In this document: positions 36,745 through 46,967 of the stretch, piece after piece
Position numbering within the stretch: the stretch's first letter is position 1
Layout of the letters: each line of letters opens with the position of its first letter
Assembly: GCA_021842465.1 (NCBI GenBank)
Contig: JAKBZN010000001.1
Span: 107,865-171,864, forward strand
DNA: 64,000 nucleotides
Direction of reading: 5' to 3'
From: Pseudomonadota bacterium
GTDB taxonomy: Bacteria; Pseudomonadota; Gammaproteobacteria; Burkholderiales; Burkholderiaceae_F
Translations under genes and position numbers: made by a program
Notes under the pieces: model-generated
What the model was told of the DNA's origin: nothing
What the model saw: only the letters and a program-made list of their open reading frames with translations
Databases searched by the model: none

Positions 36745-38892
36745 ATGACCCATCGAGAACTCTTCGTCACCACGGCGCTGCCGTACGCCAATGGACCGCT
36801 GCACATCGGCCACGTCATGGAGTACATCCAGGCCGACATCTGGGTCCGGTACCAGCGGCTGCGGGGCGCGACCGTGCATTTCGTCGGCGCCGACGACGCG
36901 CACGGCGCGCCGATCATGATCGCGGCGGAAAAAGCCGGCAAGACGCCCCAGCAGTACGTCGCGGAGATCGCAGCATCGCGCCGACAATACCTCGACGGGT
37001 TCTTCCTTTCCTTCGACCACTGGCACTCCACCGACTCTCCGGAGAACACGGAGCTATCGCAGGAGATCTATCGCCGGCTGCGCGCGAAGGAACTCATCGC
37101 AACCCGCACCATCGAGCAGTTCTACGATCCGGTGAAGGGCATGTTCCTGCCGGACCGCTACATCCGCGGCGAATGCCCGCGCTGCGGCGCGGCCGACCAG
37201 TACGGCGACTCCTGCGAAGTATGCGGCGCGGTCTACGCCCCGACCGAACTCAAGCACCCCCGCTCGGCGCTCTCGGGCGCCACACCGGAACTGCGAGCGT
37301 CCGAGCATCATTTCTTCCGTCTCTCCGACAGCCGCTGCCGCGAATTCCTGCGCGGCTGGATCCAGGGCGGCCGGCTGCAACCGGAGGTGGCGAACAAGGC
37401 GCGGGAATGGCTCGACGGCGAACGGGAACTCGCCGACTGGGACATTTCACGCGATGCGCCCTACTTCGGCATTCCGATCCCGGATGCGCCCGGCAAATAC
37501 TTCTACGTCTGGCTGGACGCGCCGATCGGATATCTCGCGTCGCTCAAGGCGTACTGCGCCCGCCGCGGGCTGGATTTCGAGGCCGTGCTGCGCAACCCGC
37601 GTACCGAGCAGATCCACTTCATCGGCAAGGACATCATCTATTTCCACACCCTGTTCTGGCCGGCAATGCTGGAGTTCGCGGGTCCGCCGTTCAAAGTGCC
37701 GGACCGCGTGAACGTCCACGGATTCATCACCGTGAGCGGCGAAAAGATGTCGAAGAGCCGGGGCACCGGCATCGACCCGCTGCGCTATCTCGCGCTCGGC
37801 ATGAATCCGGAATGGCTGCGCTACTACATCGCCGCCAAGCTCAACGCCCATGTCGAGGACGTCGACTTCAACCCCGACGACTTCATCCAGCGGGTCAACA
37901 GCGACCTGATCGGCAAGTACGTCAACATCGCCAGCCGCGCAGCGACGTTCCTCACCCGGTATTTCGAGGGTCGGGTCGCGGACGTTGCGGAGCACCGCAT
38001 GCAGGCCGAGTTCGGGCACTCGGCGGAAGGCATCGGCAAGGACATTGCCGCGGCATACGAAGATCGCGAATTCGGCAAGGCGATTCGCCTGGCGATGGCT
38101 TTTGCCGACGAGATCAACACGGCTTTCGACGCGGCCAAGCCGTGGGAACTGGCGAAGAAACTGGCGCAGGACGGCGGCGAGAACGCACGACGCCTGCAGG
38201 AAGTCTGCTCGCTCACCCTGCGCGGCTTCCAGTACCTGACCCTGTGGCTCAAGCCGGTGCTGCCGCAACTTGCGGAAGAGGCCGAGTCCTTTCTCGGCTG
38301 CGGTGCAATGCGCTGGGAGTCGGCGGCCCTGCCGCCGCTCGAGCGAATCCGCCCCTACCGGCACCTGATGGCGCGGGTCGAGGAAAAGCAGGTCGACGCG
38401 CTGTTTGCCCTGCCCGCGATTGCCGGCGCCGCCGGCGCAACCCCCACGAACGCAAACCCCACGAAGGAAACGAAGGTGTCCTCTTCCGAGAATGCAACCG
38501 CCCCGCTGTCGGCCAACGACACCGCAGCCGCCCCGCAACCCGCAGGCCCCGCACCGATCTCGATCGACGACTTCGCTCGCGTTGAGCTGCGCATCGCGCG
38601 CATCGTCAACGCCGAGCCGGTCGAGGGCGCGGAGAAGCTGCTACGCCTCACGGTGGACGTTGGCGAGGAGCGCCCCCGCAACGTATTCGCCGGCATCAAG
38701 TCGGCCTACCAGCCCGAGCAACTGATCGGCAAACTGACCGTGGTGGTCGCCAATCTGGCGCCACGCAAGATGAAGTTCGGCGTCAGCGAGGCGATGGTGC
38801 TGGCGGCCAGTCACGAAGACCAGAAGGAGCACCCGGGCCTCTTCCTGCTGGAACCGCATTCCGGTGCACAGCCGGGGATGCGGGTACGATAG
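36745..38892 (+). CDS. metG: Methionyl-tRNA synthetase
   Basis: 715 residues. HIGH is at residues 20-23 ([10 protein letters not shown]), a zinc knuckle CPRCG with CEVCG sits near residues 145-160, and KMSKS is near residue 335 (GEKMSKSRG). The Ala/Pro-rich linker (about 560-600) leads to a C-terminal EMAPII/Trbp111-type tRNA-binding domain ([14 protein letters not shown]) used for dimerisation and tRNA capture. It charges initiator and elongator tRNA-Met. Confidence 0.97.
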   Translation: MTHRELFVTTALPYANGPLHIGHVMEYIQADIWVRYQRLRGATVHFVGADDAHGAPIMIAAEKAGKTPQQYVAEIAASRRQYLDGFFLSFDHWHSTDSPENTELSQEIYRRLRAKELIATRTIEQFYDPVKGMFLPDRYIRGECPRCGAADQYGDSCEVCGAVYAPTELKHPRSALSGATPELRASEHHFFRLSDSRCREFLRGWIQGGRLQPEVANKAREWLDGERELADWDISRDAPYFGIPIPDAPGKYFYVWLDAPIGYLASLKAYCARRGLDFEAVLRNPRTEQIHFIGKDIIYFHTLFWPAMLEFAGPPFKVPDRVNVHGFITVSGEKMSKSRGTGIDPLRYLALGMNPEWLRYYIAAKLNAHVEDVDFNPDDFIQRVNSDLIGKYVNIASRAATFLTRYFEGRVADVAEHRMQAEFGHSAEGIGKDIAAAYEDREFGKAIRLAMAFADEINTAFDAAKPWELAKKLAQDGGENARRLQEVCSLTLRGFQYLTLWLKPVLPQLAEEAESFLGCGAMRWESAALPPLERIRPYRHLMARVEEKQVDALFALPAIAGAAGATPTNANPTKETKVSSSENATAPLSANDTAAAPQPAGPAPISIDDFARVELRIARIVNAEPVEGAEKLLRLTVDVGEERPRNVFAGIKSAYQPEQLIGKLTVVVANLAPRKMKFGVSEAMVLAASHEDQKEHPGLFLLEPHSGAQPGMRVR

Positions 38893-38932
38893 GCCCGCCA
38901 CGCGGCGGACAGGAGCAAGGAAAGGAAGGAAG

Positions 38933-39139
38933 ATGGCGGGCTACGTATCGGAACTGACGGCGTTTCTGCGCGACCTGCAGGCGCGGAACCCCGAACTCGA
39001 ACGCAAGCAGTTCGAAGGGCGCGCAATCTGGTGGGACCACGCGCCCGACGCCGAGGATGCGAAGCGCTGGGCGGAAGTGCGCGTGGGCCAGCCGGGCTAC
39101 GTGTACTTCCCGCTTCCGAAGAAGCCGGCGTCGACCTGA
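38933..39139 (+). CDS. DUF3460 family small protein
   Basis: 68 residues with strong purine-rich ribosome-binding sequence (AAGGAAGGA) just upstream. The pattern YVSELTAFLRDLQ, then GRAIWWDH, then QPGYVYFPLP matches the DUF3460 proteins found mainly in betaproteobacteria, usually near metG. No function is established. It has no membrane segment or Cys and is probably cytoplasmic. It lies 40 bp after metG on the same strand. Confidence 0.8.
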   Translation: MAGYVSELTAFLRDLQARNPELERKQFEGRAIWWDHAPDAEDAKRWAEVRVGQPGYVYFPLPKKPAST

Positions 39140-39329
39140 ACGCGGCGCCGCTGCCGACGCGGCGCGCCGATTGTCGGCGGTCAAGGGTCGCGCACAATGG
39201 GGGCGAACGCCCGGCCAAGCCGCTCGCGGAACGTGTAGCCTAGGGGAGATGACGGGCTCGATGCCGCACGTAGACCGGCCGCCGAACCGGATGCACCGGT
39301 GACCAGGCACCAGCGGAGGAGGAGGCGCG

Positions 39330-39578
39330 ATGTCCATGAACCGATCACAGCGCACGTTCGCGTCCGCCGCGGAAATCCGCGAGACGCTCGGAGCGGTCGA
39401 TGAATCGCTCGTGGCGGCCCTGCAGGACCTGGGGGCCACGATCGAGGAGATCCGCGAGGCCGCGGCCTGGCTGTCCTCCGATGATTACCTGCACCGGAAA
39501 CTCCATCACACCGCCCACGGGCGCGTTGCGCAGGTGATCGACCTGCTGGAAGACGAACTTCGCTTTCCCGAGCGATAG
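39330..39578 (+). CDS. Uncharacterised small helical protein
   Basis: 82 residues. I do not recognise a family. The sequence is mostly helical and acidic (VDESLVAALQDLGATIEEIREAA) and contains a His cluster (HRKLHHTAHGR) before an acidic C-terminus. GGAGGAGG precedes the ATG with good spacing, which supports expression. There is no signal peptide or membrane segment. It converges on a SpoIIAA-like gene with a 6-bp gap. The 190 bp upstream hold nothing recognisable. Confidence 0.65.
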   Translation: MSMNRSQRTFASAAEIRETLGAVDESLVAALQDLGATIEEIREAAAWLSSDDYLHRKLHHTAHGRVAQVIDLLEDELRFPER

Positions 39579-39584
39579 CGCGGG

Positions 39585-39947
39585 CTAGGCTTCCTCCACG
39601 ATCCATCGGCGCGCTTCGTCGGTCTGCCCTGCGCCGAAGACTCGCATCTTGCCGGGGATGAAAGGTCGGAAGATGTTGGCGCCGCTCTGCATCCACGATG
39701 CGTCGGTGACGGCGGCGATCCGCTCCCACGGCATGAGGTGTTCCACGCCCAGCTTGAAATCGTCCCAGGCCGCCCGGACGTCGACCACGGTCGGGTCAAG
39801 CTCGCAGTAGAAGCGGATTTTCCGATGGCGCCGGAACGCACCGTCGATCGCCGGGACCAGAACACCATCGTAATCGGCGCTCGTGATGTAGCCGCTCGCC
39901 GCGACGGCAACGACGTTGTCCGGAAACCCCGCCAACAAGTGAACCAT
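39585..39947 (-). CDS. STAS/SpoIIAA-like domain protein
   Basis: 120 residues. The layout (VVAVAASGYITSADYDGVLVPAI, then RFYCELDP, then WDDFKLG and WERIAAVTD) matches the SpoIIAA-like/DUF3478 proteins, which have a STAS-type or lipid-binding fold. Members are small cytoplasmic proteins; several are linked to membrane lipid or stress, but no reaction is assigned. It lies downstream of fnr on the same strand with a 108-bp gap and could be read from the same transcript. Confidence 0.75.
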   Translation of the reverse strand: MVHLLAGFPDNVVAVAASGYITSADYDGVLVPAIDGAFRRHRKIRFYCELDPTVVDVRAAWDDFKLGVEHLMPWERIAAVTDASWMQSGANIFRPFIPGKMRVFGAGQTDEARRWIVEEA

Positions 39948-40055
39948 GGCGGCTCAGTCTTCGGCAGGCCATTCGAACCGCACCGCGTTCATGTTCCCGT
40001 CTCCTCGCCCGGCTCCCCGGGCAGTCGTGCCGGCCGCGCGGCCGCGCGCATTGCG

Positions 40056-40880
40056 CTAACTCATCGCGATGCGACGGGTTTTCCGGCGCAGGCGATCCAT
40101 GTCGAGGATGCGCAGATGCCGCTGGTCGGTTTCGATGATCCCTTCCCGCGCGAGTTCGGAGAGCGAGCGGCTCACCGTTTCAATCGTCATCCCCAGGAAG
40201 CTGCCGATCTCCGCCCGGCTCATGCGCAGGAGGAATTCGGATCGCGAGTACCCCCGCGATTCGAAGTTGTTCGACATGTTGAGCAGGAACGAAGCGACGC
40301 GCGACAGCGCCAGGGAATAGCTGAGCAGAACGATCATGCGCTGCTCTCGCGTGATCTCCTGGCTCATCGCCCGGGACAGGTTGTGTTGCACGAGTTGCGC
40401 CGCGACACCCGCGTCTCCGGCCCGCTTCAAGGAAATCGCGCAGACCTTGCTGTCTTCGAGCGCCACCGCGTTGCAGGTATGCGTCTTGCCGGCGATGGCA
40501 TCGAACCCGACGATTTCCCCCGCCATATGGAATCCGATCACCTGCTCCCGGCCATCCTCGGAGATCTGGATGCTCTTCAGGGATCCCACCTTGATCGCAT
40601 ACAGGAATTCGCAAGGGTCGCGGGTGCGGAACAGCACCTCGCCGCGATAGAGTCGCCGCCGATGGCCGATGATCCGCTCCACCTGGGCCAACTCTTCCGG
40701 CGAACATCCCGCTCCGACACAGCGATCGCGCTGATTGCAACCCGGGCAGCCCGGGTCGGAGATGATCAAACCATTGCGCGGAACGGCGTATTCCGCGCCG
40801 CGATCCCGCATGGCGACCGCGCCATGCACCCCGATGCCGCCGGAAGGGGGGCCGCCTTCTTCCGAATGGGTAGAAATCAT
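40056..40880 (-). CDS. fnr: FNR-type oxygen-sensing transcriptional regulator
   Basis: 274 residues. The N-terminal cluster C45-x2-C48-x5-C54 has the same spacing as the E. coli FNR 4Fe-4S ligands, and C136 in THTCNAVAL fits the fourth ligand. A cNMP-like sensor domain and Crp-type helix-turn-helix follow. The recognition helix TIETVSRSL keeps the E..SR residues that read TTGAT half-sites. It should switch genes on or off when oxygen is low. Its ATG overlaps the stop of a cold-shock gene (ATGA), and a perfect FNR box lies upstream of that gene, so it likely regulates its own operon. Confidence 0.95.
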   Translation of the reverse strand: MISTHSEEGGPPSGGIGVHGAVAMRDRGAEYAVPRNGLIISDPGCPGCNQRDRCVGAGCSPEELAQVERIIGHRRRLYRGEVLFRTRDPCEFLYAIKVGSLKSIQISEDGREQVIGFHMAGEIVGFDAIAGKTHTCNAVALEDSKVCAISLKRAGDAGVAAQLVQHNLSRAMSQEITREQRMIVLLSYSLALSRVASFLLNMSNNFESRGYSRSEFLLRMSRAEIGSFLGMTIETVSRSLSELAREGIIETDQRHLRILDMDRLRRKTRRIAMS

Positions 40881-41092
40881 GGCTTCCTCTGCGGTGTGAT
40901 GTTGACGGCATGCCTGCCGTTGACGCCATTCTTCACGTCGAACGAAACCCGCTGACCCTCGGCCAACGCGCGAAACCCGTCCATGCGAATGGCGGTGTAG
41001 TGCGCGAAAAGGCCCTCCTCACCGACATCCGAAAGAATGAATCCGTACCCCATTCCTCGATCGAACCATTTGACCGTTCCAAAAATGGCCAT
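40877..41092 (-). CDS. Divergent cold-shock domain protein coupled to fnr
   Basis: 71 residues. A cold-shock fold is clear (GTVKWFDRGMGYGFIL), but the RNA-binding motifs differ from the standard: GYGFIL in place of KGFGFI, and GLFAHYTAIR in place of VFVHFSAI. GGGAGGT lies 8 bases upstream of the ATG. The stop overlaps the fnr start, so the two are translationally coupled. It probably binds single-stranded RNA or DNA. A canonical paralogue is encoded about 0.8 kb upstream. Confidence 0.9.
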   Translation of the reverse strand: MAIFGTVKWFDRGMGYGFILSDVGEEGLFAHYTAIRMDGFRALAEGQRVSFDVKNGVNGRHAVNITPQRKP

Positions 41093-41227
41093 TAGATGTA
41101 CCTCCCATACCGATTTCTCGTCTTTGCTCCGCGCTGCCAGGGCCCAAGAAACCAATCGAACCGTTTTGGATTCGTCCAAAAAGATTCGCGACAAAAACCG
41201 ATTTCAATGCCGAGACAGGGGAAGAGA

Positions 41228-41233
41228 AATATG
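41228..41233 (-). promoter_or_regulatory. Predicted -10 element of the FNR-dependent csp-fnr promoter
   Basis: CATATT on the minus strand. Its centre is 32 bp downstream of the centre of the FNR box, the exact spacing expected when FNR sits at -41.5. The predicted transcription start is near 41221. Confidence 0.6.
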
Positions 41234-41255
41234 CGGTGCGGAGGAGCCGCCCACG

Positions 41256-41269
41256 TTGATGACTATCAA
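41256..41269. promoter_or_regulatory. Perfect FNR binding site upstream of csp-fnr
   Basis: TTGATGACTATCAA matches the FNR/ANR consensus TTGAT-N4-ATCAA at all ten defined bases. It lies 164 bp upstream of the csp ATG on a strand encoding both csp and fnr. Confidence 0.8.
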
Positions 41270-41410
41270 TTTTGCGGACAGCGATCCCTTACTCGCGCAT
41301 CGCCCGAGCGGGGAATGGGCATCCCGCATGCAGGCATGGATGCCGCGATCCCGCTAGGCGGGATACGGACTATGGGACCGGGATGGGGGGAACTGGCGGG
41401 GGATCGGCGA

Positions 41411-41668
41411 TCAGAACCTGCGCCGCGGCGGCGCGGCGGTTCCCCGACCCTCGAGGTGACGGAAGGTGATGCGGCCTTTGCTCAGGTCATACGGCGAGAG
41501 CTCGAGCGATACCTTGTCGCCCGCAAGAATGCGGATATGGTGCTTGCGCATTTTTCCGGCGGAGTAGGCGATGATCTGGTGTCCGTTGTCCAGCGTGACG
41601 CGAAAACGGGCATCCGGCAGCACTTCGCTGACGACGCCGTTCATTTCAATGTGTTCTTCCCTCGCCAT
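41411..41668 (-). CDS. infA: Translation initiation factor IF-1 (longer, cold-shock-linked type)
   Basis: 85 residues against 72 in E. coli, with an extra Arg/Pro-rich C-terminus ([12 protein letters not shown]). The OB-fold core is clear: [21 protein letters not shown] and [21 protein letters not shown] lies five bases upstream. It binds the ribosomal A site during initiation. Betaproteobacteria commonly carry a second infA near cold-shock genes besides the one in the ribosomal operon, and this copy fits that pattern. It sits between cspA and csp-fnr on the same strand. Confidence 0.93.
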   Translation of the reverse strand: MAREEHIEMNGVVSEVLPDARFRVTLDNGHQIIAYSAGKMRKHHIRILAGDKVSLELSPYDLSKGRITFRHLEGRGTAAPPRRRF

Positions 41669-41858
41669 GGCAACCTTCCCCGGAACAATGCGAAAACCCA
41701 AACGCCGGCTCGCGCCGGGCCTTCATGCATGGCGGCGATGCGGGTCTTCGACCCGGGTCGGCAACCTTGGAGAACCGCGGCGCCACGCAAGGCATGGCGC
41801 CGGAACTGCGATACGGCAGGCGCGCGGCGCCAAGGCCGCGCGCGGTCCGCATGGGATG

Positions 41859-42062
41859 TCAGGCAGCTTGGATTTCGGTCGCCTGCGGGCCCTTGGCGCC
41901 CTGCTTGACGACGAACTGCACGCGCTGGCCTTCGCTCAGCGACTTGAAGCCGTTGCCCTTGATCTCGGAGAAGTGCGCAAACAGATCCTTGCTGCCGTCA
42001 TCCGGCGTGATGAATCCGAAGCCCTTCGCGTCATTGAACCACTTGACGATGCCACTAGCCAT
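41859..42062 (-). CDS. cspA: Cold-shock protein (CspA family)
   Basis: 67 residues, canonical: [20 protein letters not shown] with RNP1, [10 protein letters not shown] with RNP2, and the usual C-terminal [14 protein letters not shown] precedes the ATG. It acts as a nucleic-acid chaperone. It lies 190 bp upstream of infA. The 224 bp upstream, toward recQ, would hold its promoter and a leader; I see A/T-rich tracts there but no defined cold-box. Confidence 0.95.
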   Translation of the reverse strand: MASGIVKWFNDAKGFGFITPDDGSKDLFAHFSEIKGNGFKSLSEGQRVQFVVKQGAKGPQATEIQAA

Positions 42063-42286
42063 TTTCTCGTTCCTTGAATGATTAATGAGAAAAATCCGTC
42101 GCGAGAACGCCTCGCGGCGGGCTGACGATCAAGAAACGTGAACCTGGGAAAACCTAGGACCACCGCCGCGATGGGCGACGGGTCAAAGCAGACCGGAGGA
42201 GAAACGAAACTCTAACGCAAGCCGGTAAAAAGATATATCAAAACGAAACGCGTGTCCAGCGAAATTTTCCGGGCTGCCGCCGCGCC

Positions 42287-44098
42287 TCACGCTTCCTGGG
42301 CGGTGCTCAGCAACGCGAGCAGGTCTGCGCCGTAGTTCGCGAGTTTCTGCGCGCCGACGCCCGAAATCGCACGCAGCGCGTCCATGCTGTCCGGCCGCGC
42401 CTGCGCAATCGCGCGCAGCGTCTGATCGTGGAACACCACGTACGCGGGAACGGCGTGCTGGCGCGCGGCCTGCGCGCGCCACGCCCGCAGGCGTTCGAAC
42501 AACGCGCGCTCCTGTGGCGTTTCCTCGGTCGCGGCGGCAGCCGCACGGCCGGCGCGCCGAGGCGCCGCCACATCCGGCTCGCGCAGCGCCAGGCGACGCT
42601 CCCCCCGCAACACGTCGCGCGCGGCAGCGGTCAACCCCAGCACGTTGAATCGGTCGTGATCGACGCGCACCAGATCCAGGGCGATCAACTGGCGCAGCAG
42701 CAGGCGCCATTGCGCCTCGGAACGATCGGCGCCGATGCCGAACGTCGACAGCCCTTCATGGCCGAACCGGGCGACCTTCTCGCTGCGCTTGCCGCGCAGC
42801 ACGTCAATGACGTGCCCGGCGGCGAAACCGAACCCCGATGCCTGGCGGCAGCGGAAAATACACGACATCAGCTTGCGTGCATCCTCGGTTGCGTCGCAGC
42901 GCGCGGGGGGCTGCAGGCAATTGTCGCAGTTGCCGCAGGGCTCCGACGCCTCGTCGAAGTAGGCAAGCAGACGCACGCGCCGGCAATCGGCCGCCTCGGC
43001 GAGTCCCAGCATCGCATCGAGCTTGGCGGCGGAAAGACGCTTGTGGGCCTCATCGGCATCGGACAGCTCGATGAGCCGGCGCTGCTGGACCACGTCGGCA
43101 AGGCCGTAGCTCATCCAGGCATCCGAAGGCAGACCGTCCCGCCCCGCACGCCCGGTCTCCTGGTAGTAGCCCTCGATGCTGCGCGGCATGTCGAGATGCG
43201 CGACGAACCGCACGTTCGGCTTGTCGATCCCCATGCCGAACGCGATCGTCGCGACCATCACGCAACCGTCCTCGCGCAGGAATTGCGCCTGGTGGCGCGC
43301 ACGGGTCGCCGCGTCGAGACCGGCGTGGTACGGCAGCGCCGGCACGCCGTGTCCGGCAAGCCAGGCCGCCACCTCGTCGACGGTCTTGCGCGAAAGGCAG
43401 TACACGATGCCCGTATCGCCCGCATGTTCCGCGCGGACAAACGCGAGCAATTGCGAACGCGCCTCGCGCTTTTCAGCGATCCGGTAGCGGATGTTCGGCC
43501 GGTCGAAACTGGCGACGAATTCGCGCGGTGCGCGCAACAGCCGCTCCGCGATCTCGGACCGCGTCGGTACGTCCGCGGTGGCCGTCAGCGCCACGCGCGG
43601 CACCGCAGGGAACCGTTCGCGCAGCACGCCGAGTTGGCCATACTCCGGCCGGAAATCGTGGCCCCATTGCGATACGCAGTGCGCCTCGTCGATCGCGAAC
43701 AACGCCAGCGCACACTCGGCCAGCAGGGCCTGGAATCGCTCGCCGAGCAGGCGCTCGGGCGCGACGTAGACGAGGTCGAGGTCGCCGCGGCGCATCCGCT
43801 GCTCGACCTCGTACGCCTCGCGCGCGCTCAGCGTCGAATTCCAATATGCCGCCCGCACGCCCAATTCGGCAAGCGCGTCGACCTGATCCTGCATCAGCGC
43901 AATGAGCGGCGATACGACCACGCCCAGACCGCCGCGCACCAGCGCTGGGATCTGATACACCAGCGACTTGCCGCCGCCGGTCGGCATCAGCACGAGCGCA
44001 TCGCCACCGGCCATCAGGTGGTCGATGGCGTCCTTCTGCAACCCGCGAAAGGACGGATAGCCGAAGACATCGCGCAGCACGGACTCGGGAGTTTTCAT
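42287..44098 (-). CDS. recQ: ATP-dependent DNA helicase RecQ
   Basis: 603 residues from the ATG at 44098. Motif 0/I is [12 protein letters not shown] with [12 protein letters not shown], the Walker B box is [17 protein letters not shown], and the zinc domain shows [10 protein letters not shown] and CGNCDNC. A winged-helix domain is followed by a C-terminal HRDC domain ([18 protein letters not shown]). It unwinds recombination intermediates 3' to 5'. It lies 38 bp downstream of ilvD on the same strand. Confidence 0.96.
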   Translation of the reverse strand: MKTPESVLRDVFGYPSFRGLQKDAIDHLMAGGDALVLMPTGGGKSLVYQIPALVRGGLGVVVSPLIALMQDQVDALAELGVRAAYWNSTLSAREAYEVEQRMRRGDLDLVYVAPERLLGERFQALLAECALALFAIDEAHCVSQWGHDFRPEYGQLGVLRERFPAVPRVALTATADVPTRSEIAERLLRAPREFVASFDRPNIRYRIAEKREARSQLLAFVRAEHAGDTGIVYCLSRKTVDEVAAWLAGHGVPALPYHAGLDAATRARHQAQFLREDGCVMVATIAFGMGIDKPNVRFVAHLDMPRSIEGYYQETGRAGRDGLPSDAWMSYGLADVVQQRRLIELSDADEAHKRLSAAKLDAMLGLAEAADCRRVRLLAYFDEASEPCGNCDNCLQPPARCDATEDARKLMSCIFRCRQASGFGFAAGHVIDVLRGKRSEKVARFGHEGLSTFGIGADRSEAQWRLLLRQLIALDLVRVDHDRFNVLGLTAAARDVLRGERRLALREPDVAAPRRAGRAAAAATEETPQERALFERLRAWRAQAARQHAVPAYVVFHDQTLRAIAQARPDSMDALRAISGVGAQKLANYGADLLALLSTAQEA

Positions 44099-44136
44099 GC
44101 GGGTTCCGCGCTGCGGCGGTTCGTCCCGGCGTCCGG

Positions 44137-45975
44137 TCAATCTCCACCGAGCCGCGAGAGATCCCGCACCGCGCCCTTGTCAGCGCTGGTGGCGAGCAGC
44201 GCGTAGGCCTTCAGCGCCGCGGAGACGCGGCGCGCGCGCGGCTTCGCCGGCTTCCATCCCAGAGCATCCTGCTCCGCGCGGCGATGCGCCAGTCCGGCTT
44301 CGTCGACCAGCACATCGATCCGGCGACCCGGGATGTCGATGCGGATGCGGTCGCCGTCGCGAACCAGGCCGATGACCCCGCCCGCGGCCGCCTCGGGCGA
44401 CACGTGCCCGATGGACAATCCGGACGTGCCGCCGGAAAACCGGCCGTCGGTGATCAATGCGCACGCCTTGCCCAGGCCCTTGGACTTGAGATACGAGGTC
44501 GGGTAGAGCATCTCCTGCATCCCCGGGCCCCCGCGCGGGCCTTCGTAGCGGATGACAACCACGTCGCCGGCCTGAACCTCATCGCCCAGGATGCCCTTGA
44601 CCGCCGCGTCCTGGCTCTCGTAGACGCGCGCGGTTCCCTCGAAAACGAAGAGTGCTTCGTCGACTCCTGCGGTCTTGACCACGCAACCGTCGGCGGCGAT
44701 GTTGCCGTGGAGCACCGCCAATCCGCCCTCCTGGTTGTAGGCGTGGGCCACGCTGCGGATGCATCCGCCCTCGCGATCGAGATCGAGGCTGTCCCAGCGG
44801 GTGTCCTGGCTGAACGCCTCCTGCGTCGGGATGCCCGCCGGCCCCGCGCGGTACATGGCGCGGACGGCCTCGTCCGACGACACGGCAACGTCATAGCGGG
44901 CCAGCGCGTCCGCCAGCGTCGGCGAATACACGGTGGCGGCGTCGGTGTGCAACAGCCCGGCACGGGCCAATTCTCCGAGGATCGCCATAACCCCACCGGC
45001 GCGGTGAACGTCCTCCATGTGATAGTGGCTCGACGGCGCGACCTTGCACAGGTTCGGCACGCGCCGCGAAAGCACGTCGATCGAACGCATGTCGAAATCC
45101 AGCCCGGCCTCTTGGGCCGCAGCCAGCAGGTGCAGGATCGTGTTGGTCGAACCGCCCATGGCGATGTCCAGCGCCATGGCATTCTCGAACGCGGGCCGGC
45201 CCGCGATGTTGCGCGGCAGCACCGACGCGTCATCTTCCAGGTAGTAGCGGCGGCAGAGATCGACGATGACCTGCCCGGCACGCAGGAACAGTTGCTTGCG
45301 ATCGGCGTGCGTCGCCAACAGGCTGCCGTTGCCCGGCAGCGCCAGCCCCAGCGCCTCGGTCAGACAGTTCATCGAGTTGGCGGTGAACATCCCCGAACAC
45401 GAACCGCAGGTCGGGCAGGCGCTGCGCTCGTAGTCCGCCACCTCCGCATCACTCGCCTTCGGATCGGCGGCGATGATCATCGCATCGATCAGGTCGAGCT
45501 TGTACGGGGCGAGCCGCGTCTTGCCGGCCTCCATCGGTCCGCCCGACACGAACACCGCAGGGATGTTCAGCCGCATCGCGGCCATCAGCATCCCCGGCGT
45601 GATCTTGTCGCAGTTGGAAATGCAGACCAGGGCGTCGGCACAGTGGGCATTGGCCATGTACTCGACCGAATCGGCGATGAGGTCCCGGCTCGGCAGGGAA
45701 TACAGCATGCCGTCGTGGCCCATTGCAATGCCGTCGTCGATCGCAATGGTGTTGAATTCCTTGGCAACGCCGCCGGCGGCTTCGATCGCGCGCGCGACCA
45801 GCTGGCCCAGGTCCTTCAGATGGACGTGTCCGGGGACGAACTGGGTGAACGAATTGGCGACCGCGATGATCGGCTTGTCGAAATCCGCGTCGCGCATCCC
45901 GGTCGCGCGCCACAGCGAGCGGGCCCCCGCCATGTTGCGGCCGGAGGTGGAGGTTTTGGAACGATAGGCGGGCAT
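44137..45975 (-). CDS. ilvD: Dihydroxy-acid dehydratase
   Basis: 612 residues, E. coli-like length. Fe-S ligand cysteines appear in [11 protein letters not shown] and [18 protein letters not shown], with one more in CVVKTAGV nearby. [21 protein letters not shown] is the C-terminal signature. It makes 2-oxoisovalerate and the isoleucine keto-acid precursor in branched-chain amino-acid synthesis. No other ilv gene is nearby. It is co-oriented with scpA upstream and recQ downstream. Confidence 0.97.
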   Translation of the reverse strand: MPAYRSKTSTSGRNMAGARSLWRATGMRDADFDKPIIAVANSFTQFVPGHVHLKDLGQLVARAIEAAGGVAKEFNTIAIDDGIAMGHDGMLYSLPSRDLIADSVEYMANAHCADALVCISNCDKITPGMLMAAMRLNIPAVFVSGGPMEAGKTRLAPYKLDLIDAMIIAADPKASDAEVADYERSACPTCGSCSGMFTANSMNCLTEALGLALPGNGSLLATHADRKQLFLRAGQVIVDLCRRYYLEDDASVLPRNIAGRPAFENAMALDIAMGGSTNTILHLLAAAQEAGLDFDMRSIDVLSRRVPNLCKVAPSSHYHMEDVHRAGGVMAILGELARAGLLHTDAATVYSPTLADALARYDVAVSSDEAVRAMYRAGPAGIPTQEAFSQDTRWDSLDLDREGGCIRSVAHAYNQEGGLAVLHGNIAADGCVVKTAGVDEALFVFEGTARVYESQDAAVKGILGDEVQAGDVVVIRYEGPRGGPGMQEMLYPTSYLKSKGLGKACALITDGRFSGGTSGLSIGHVSPEAAAGGVIGLVRDGDRIRIDIPGRRIDVLVDEAGLAHRRAEQDALGWKPAKPRARRVSAALKAYALLATSADKGAVRDLSRLGGD

Positions 45976-46032
45976 AGGATCACTCCTCCCAATGGTGGAT
46001 CGATTTCCGGGGTCCGGCGGGCTCGATGGCGG

Positions 46033-46944
46033 TCAGTTCGCCGCCGCGTAGGCGAGCCGCACGTACATCGGCGCAAACGGCGCGGCCTGCGTGAGCGCTA
46101 CCAGCCCTTCGCGCGTCAGCTCCAGCAGCGCGATGAAGTGGACGACGACCACCGCCGTCCCTTTGGCCGGGTCGAACAGGTCCGCAAACTCGACGAAACG
46201 CGAGGTCTGCAGACGCCGCAGGATGATGCTCATGTGCTCGCGGACGGACAGCTCCTCGCGCGCGACGCGGTGGTGGGTGTGCAGCTTGGAACGGCGCAAG
46301 ATGTCGCGCCAGGCCCGCTGCAGGTCTGCCAGCTCGACATCCGGATAGCGCGGCGCGACGGTCTGCTCGATCGTCACCAGCGCACGCAGGAAGTCGCGTC
46401 CGATCCGCGGGTGGTCATCCAGCTGCACCGCCGCCAGCTTGATACGCTCGTATTCGATCAGACGGCGCACGAGCTCGGCGCGCGGATCCTCCACCTCTTC
46501 ACCGGTATCGGCCTTGCGCACCGGCAGCAGCATCCGCGACTTGATCTCGATGAGCATCGCCGCCATCAGCAGGTATTCGGCGGCCAGTTCCAGATTGCGC
46601 GCCCGGATCTGCTCGACGTAAAGCAGATACTGCTCGGTGAGGCGCGCCATCGGAATGTCCAGCACGTTGAAATGCTGGCGACGGATCAGGTACAGAAGCA
46701 GGTCGAGCGGTCCCTCGAATGCCTCGAGGAACACCTCGAGCGCGTCGGGCGGGATGTACAGGTCCTGGGGCAGTTCGAACAGCGGCTCACCGTAGAGGCG
46801 CGCGAACGCCAAGCCATCGACGACCTGCGGATTGGTCGCGTCGACGGCGTCGTCCGACGGCGGGTTTTCGAGCATGGCGCCGATCGCGGCGCCGGCATCG
46901 GCGGCCGCGCCGGGACCGGAGGTGGGGGGTGTTTCCTGACTCAT
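46033..46944 (-). CDS. scpA: Segregation and condensation protein A
   Basis: 303 residues from the ATG at 46944. The kleisin signature EAFEGPLDLLLYLIRRQHFNV is split here as FEGPLDLLLYLIRRQ, with the middle segment EYLLMAAMLIEIKSRMLLP and a C-terminal winged-helix region. It links SMC heads in chromosome condensation. No scpB is adjacent. The N-terminal 60 residues are Ala/Pro-rich. It is divergent from putA with 23 bp between start codons. Confidence 0.93.
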   Translation of the reverse strand: MSQETPPTSGPGAAADAGAAIGAMLENPPSDDAVDATNPQVVDGLAFARLYGEPLFELPQDLYIPPDALEVFLEAFEGPLDLLLYLIRRQHFNVLDIPMARLTEQYLLYVEQIRARNLELAAEYLLMAAMLIEIKSRMLLPVRKADTGEEVEDPRAELVRRLIEYERIKLAAVQLDDHPRIGRDFLRALVTIEQTVAPRYPDVELADLQRAWRDILRRSKLHTHHRVAREELSVREHMSIILRRLQTSRFVEFADLFDPAKGTAVVVVHFIALLELTREGLVALTQAAPFAPMYVRLAYAAAN

Positions 46945-46967
46945 CGCGGGATAGACTCTGGTGCGTA

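Larger units (their letters stand above)
41093..41410. other. Leader/intergenic region between the csp-fnr operon and infA
   Basis: 318 bp with no credible gene. It contains the FNR box and -10 described separately. Bases 41093-41221 would form a roughly 129-nt leader of the csp-fnr mRNA containing several A/T-rich tracts. The 140 bp next to infA are GC-rich without evident structure. Confidence 0.6.
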
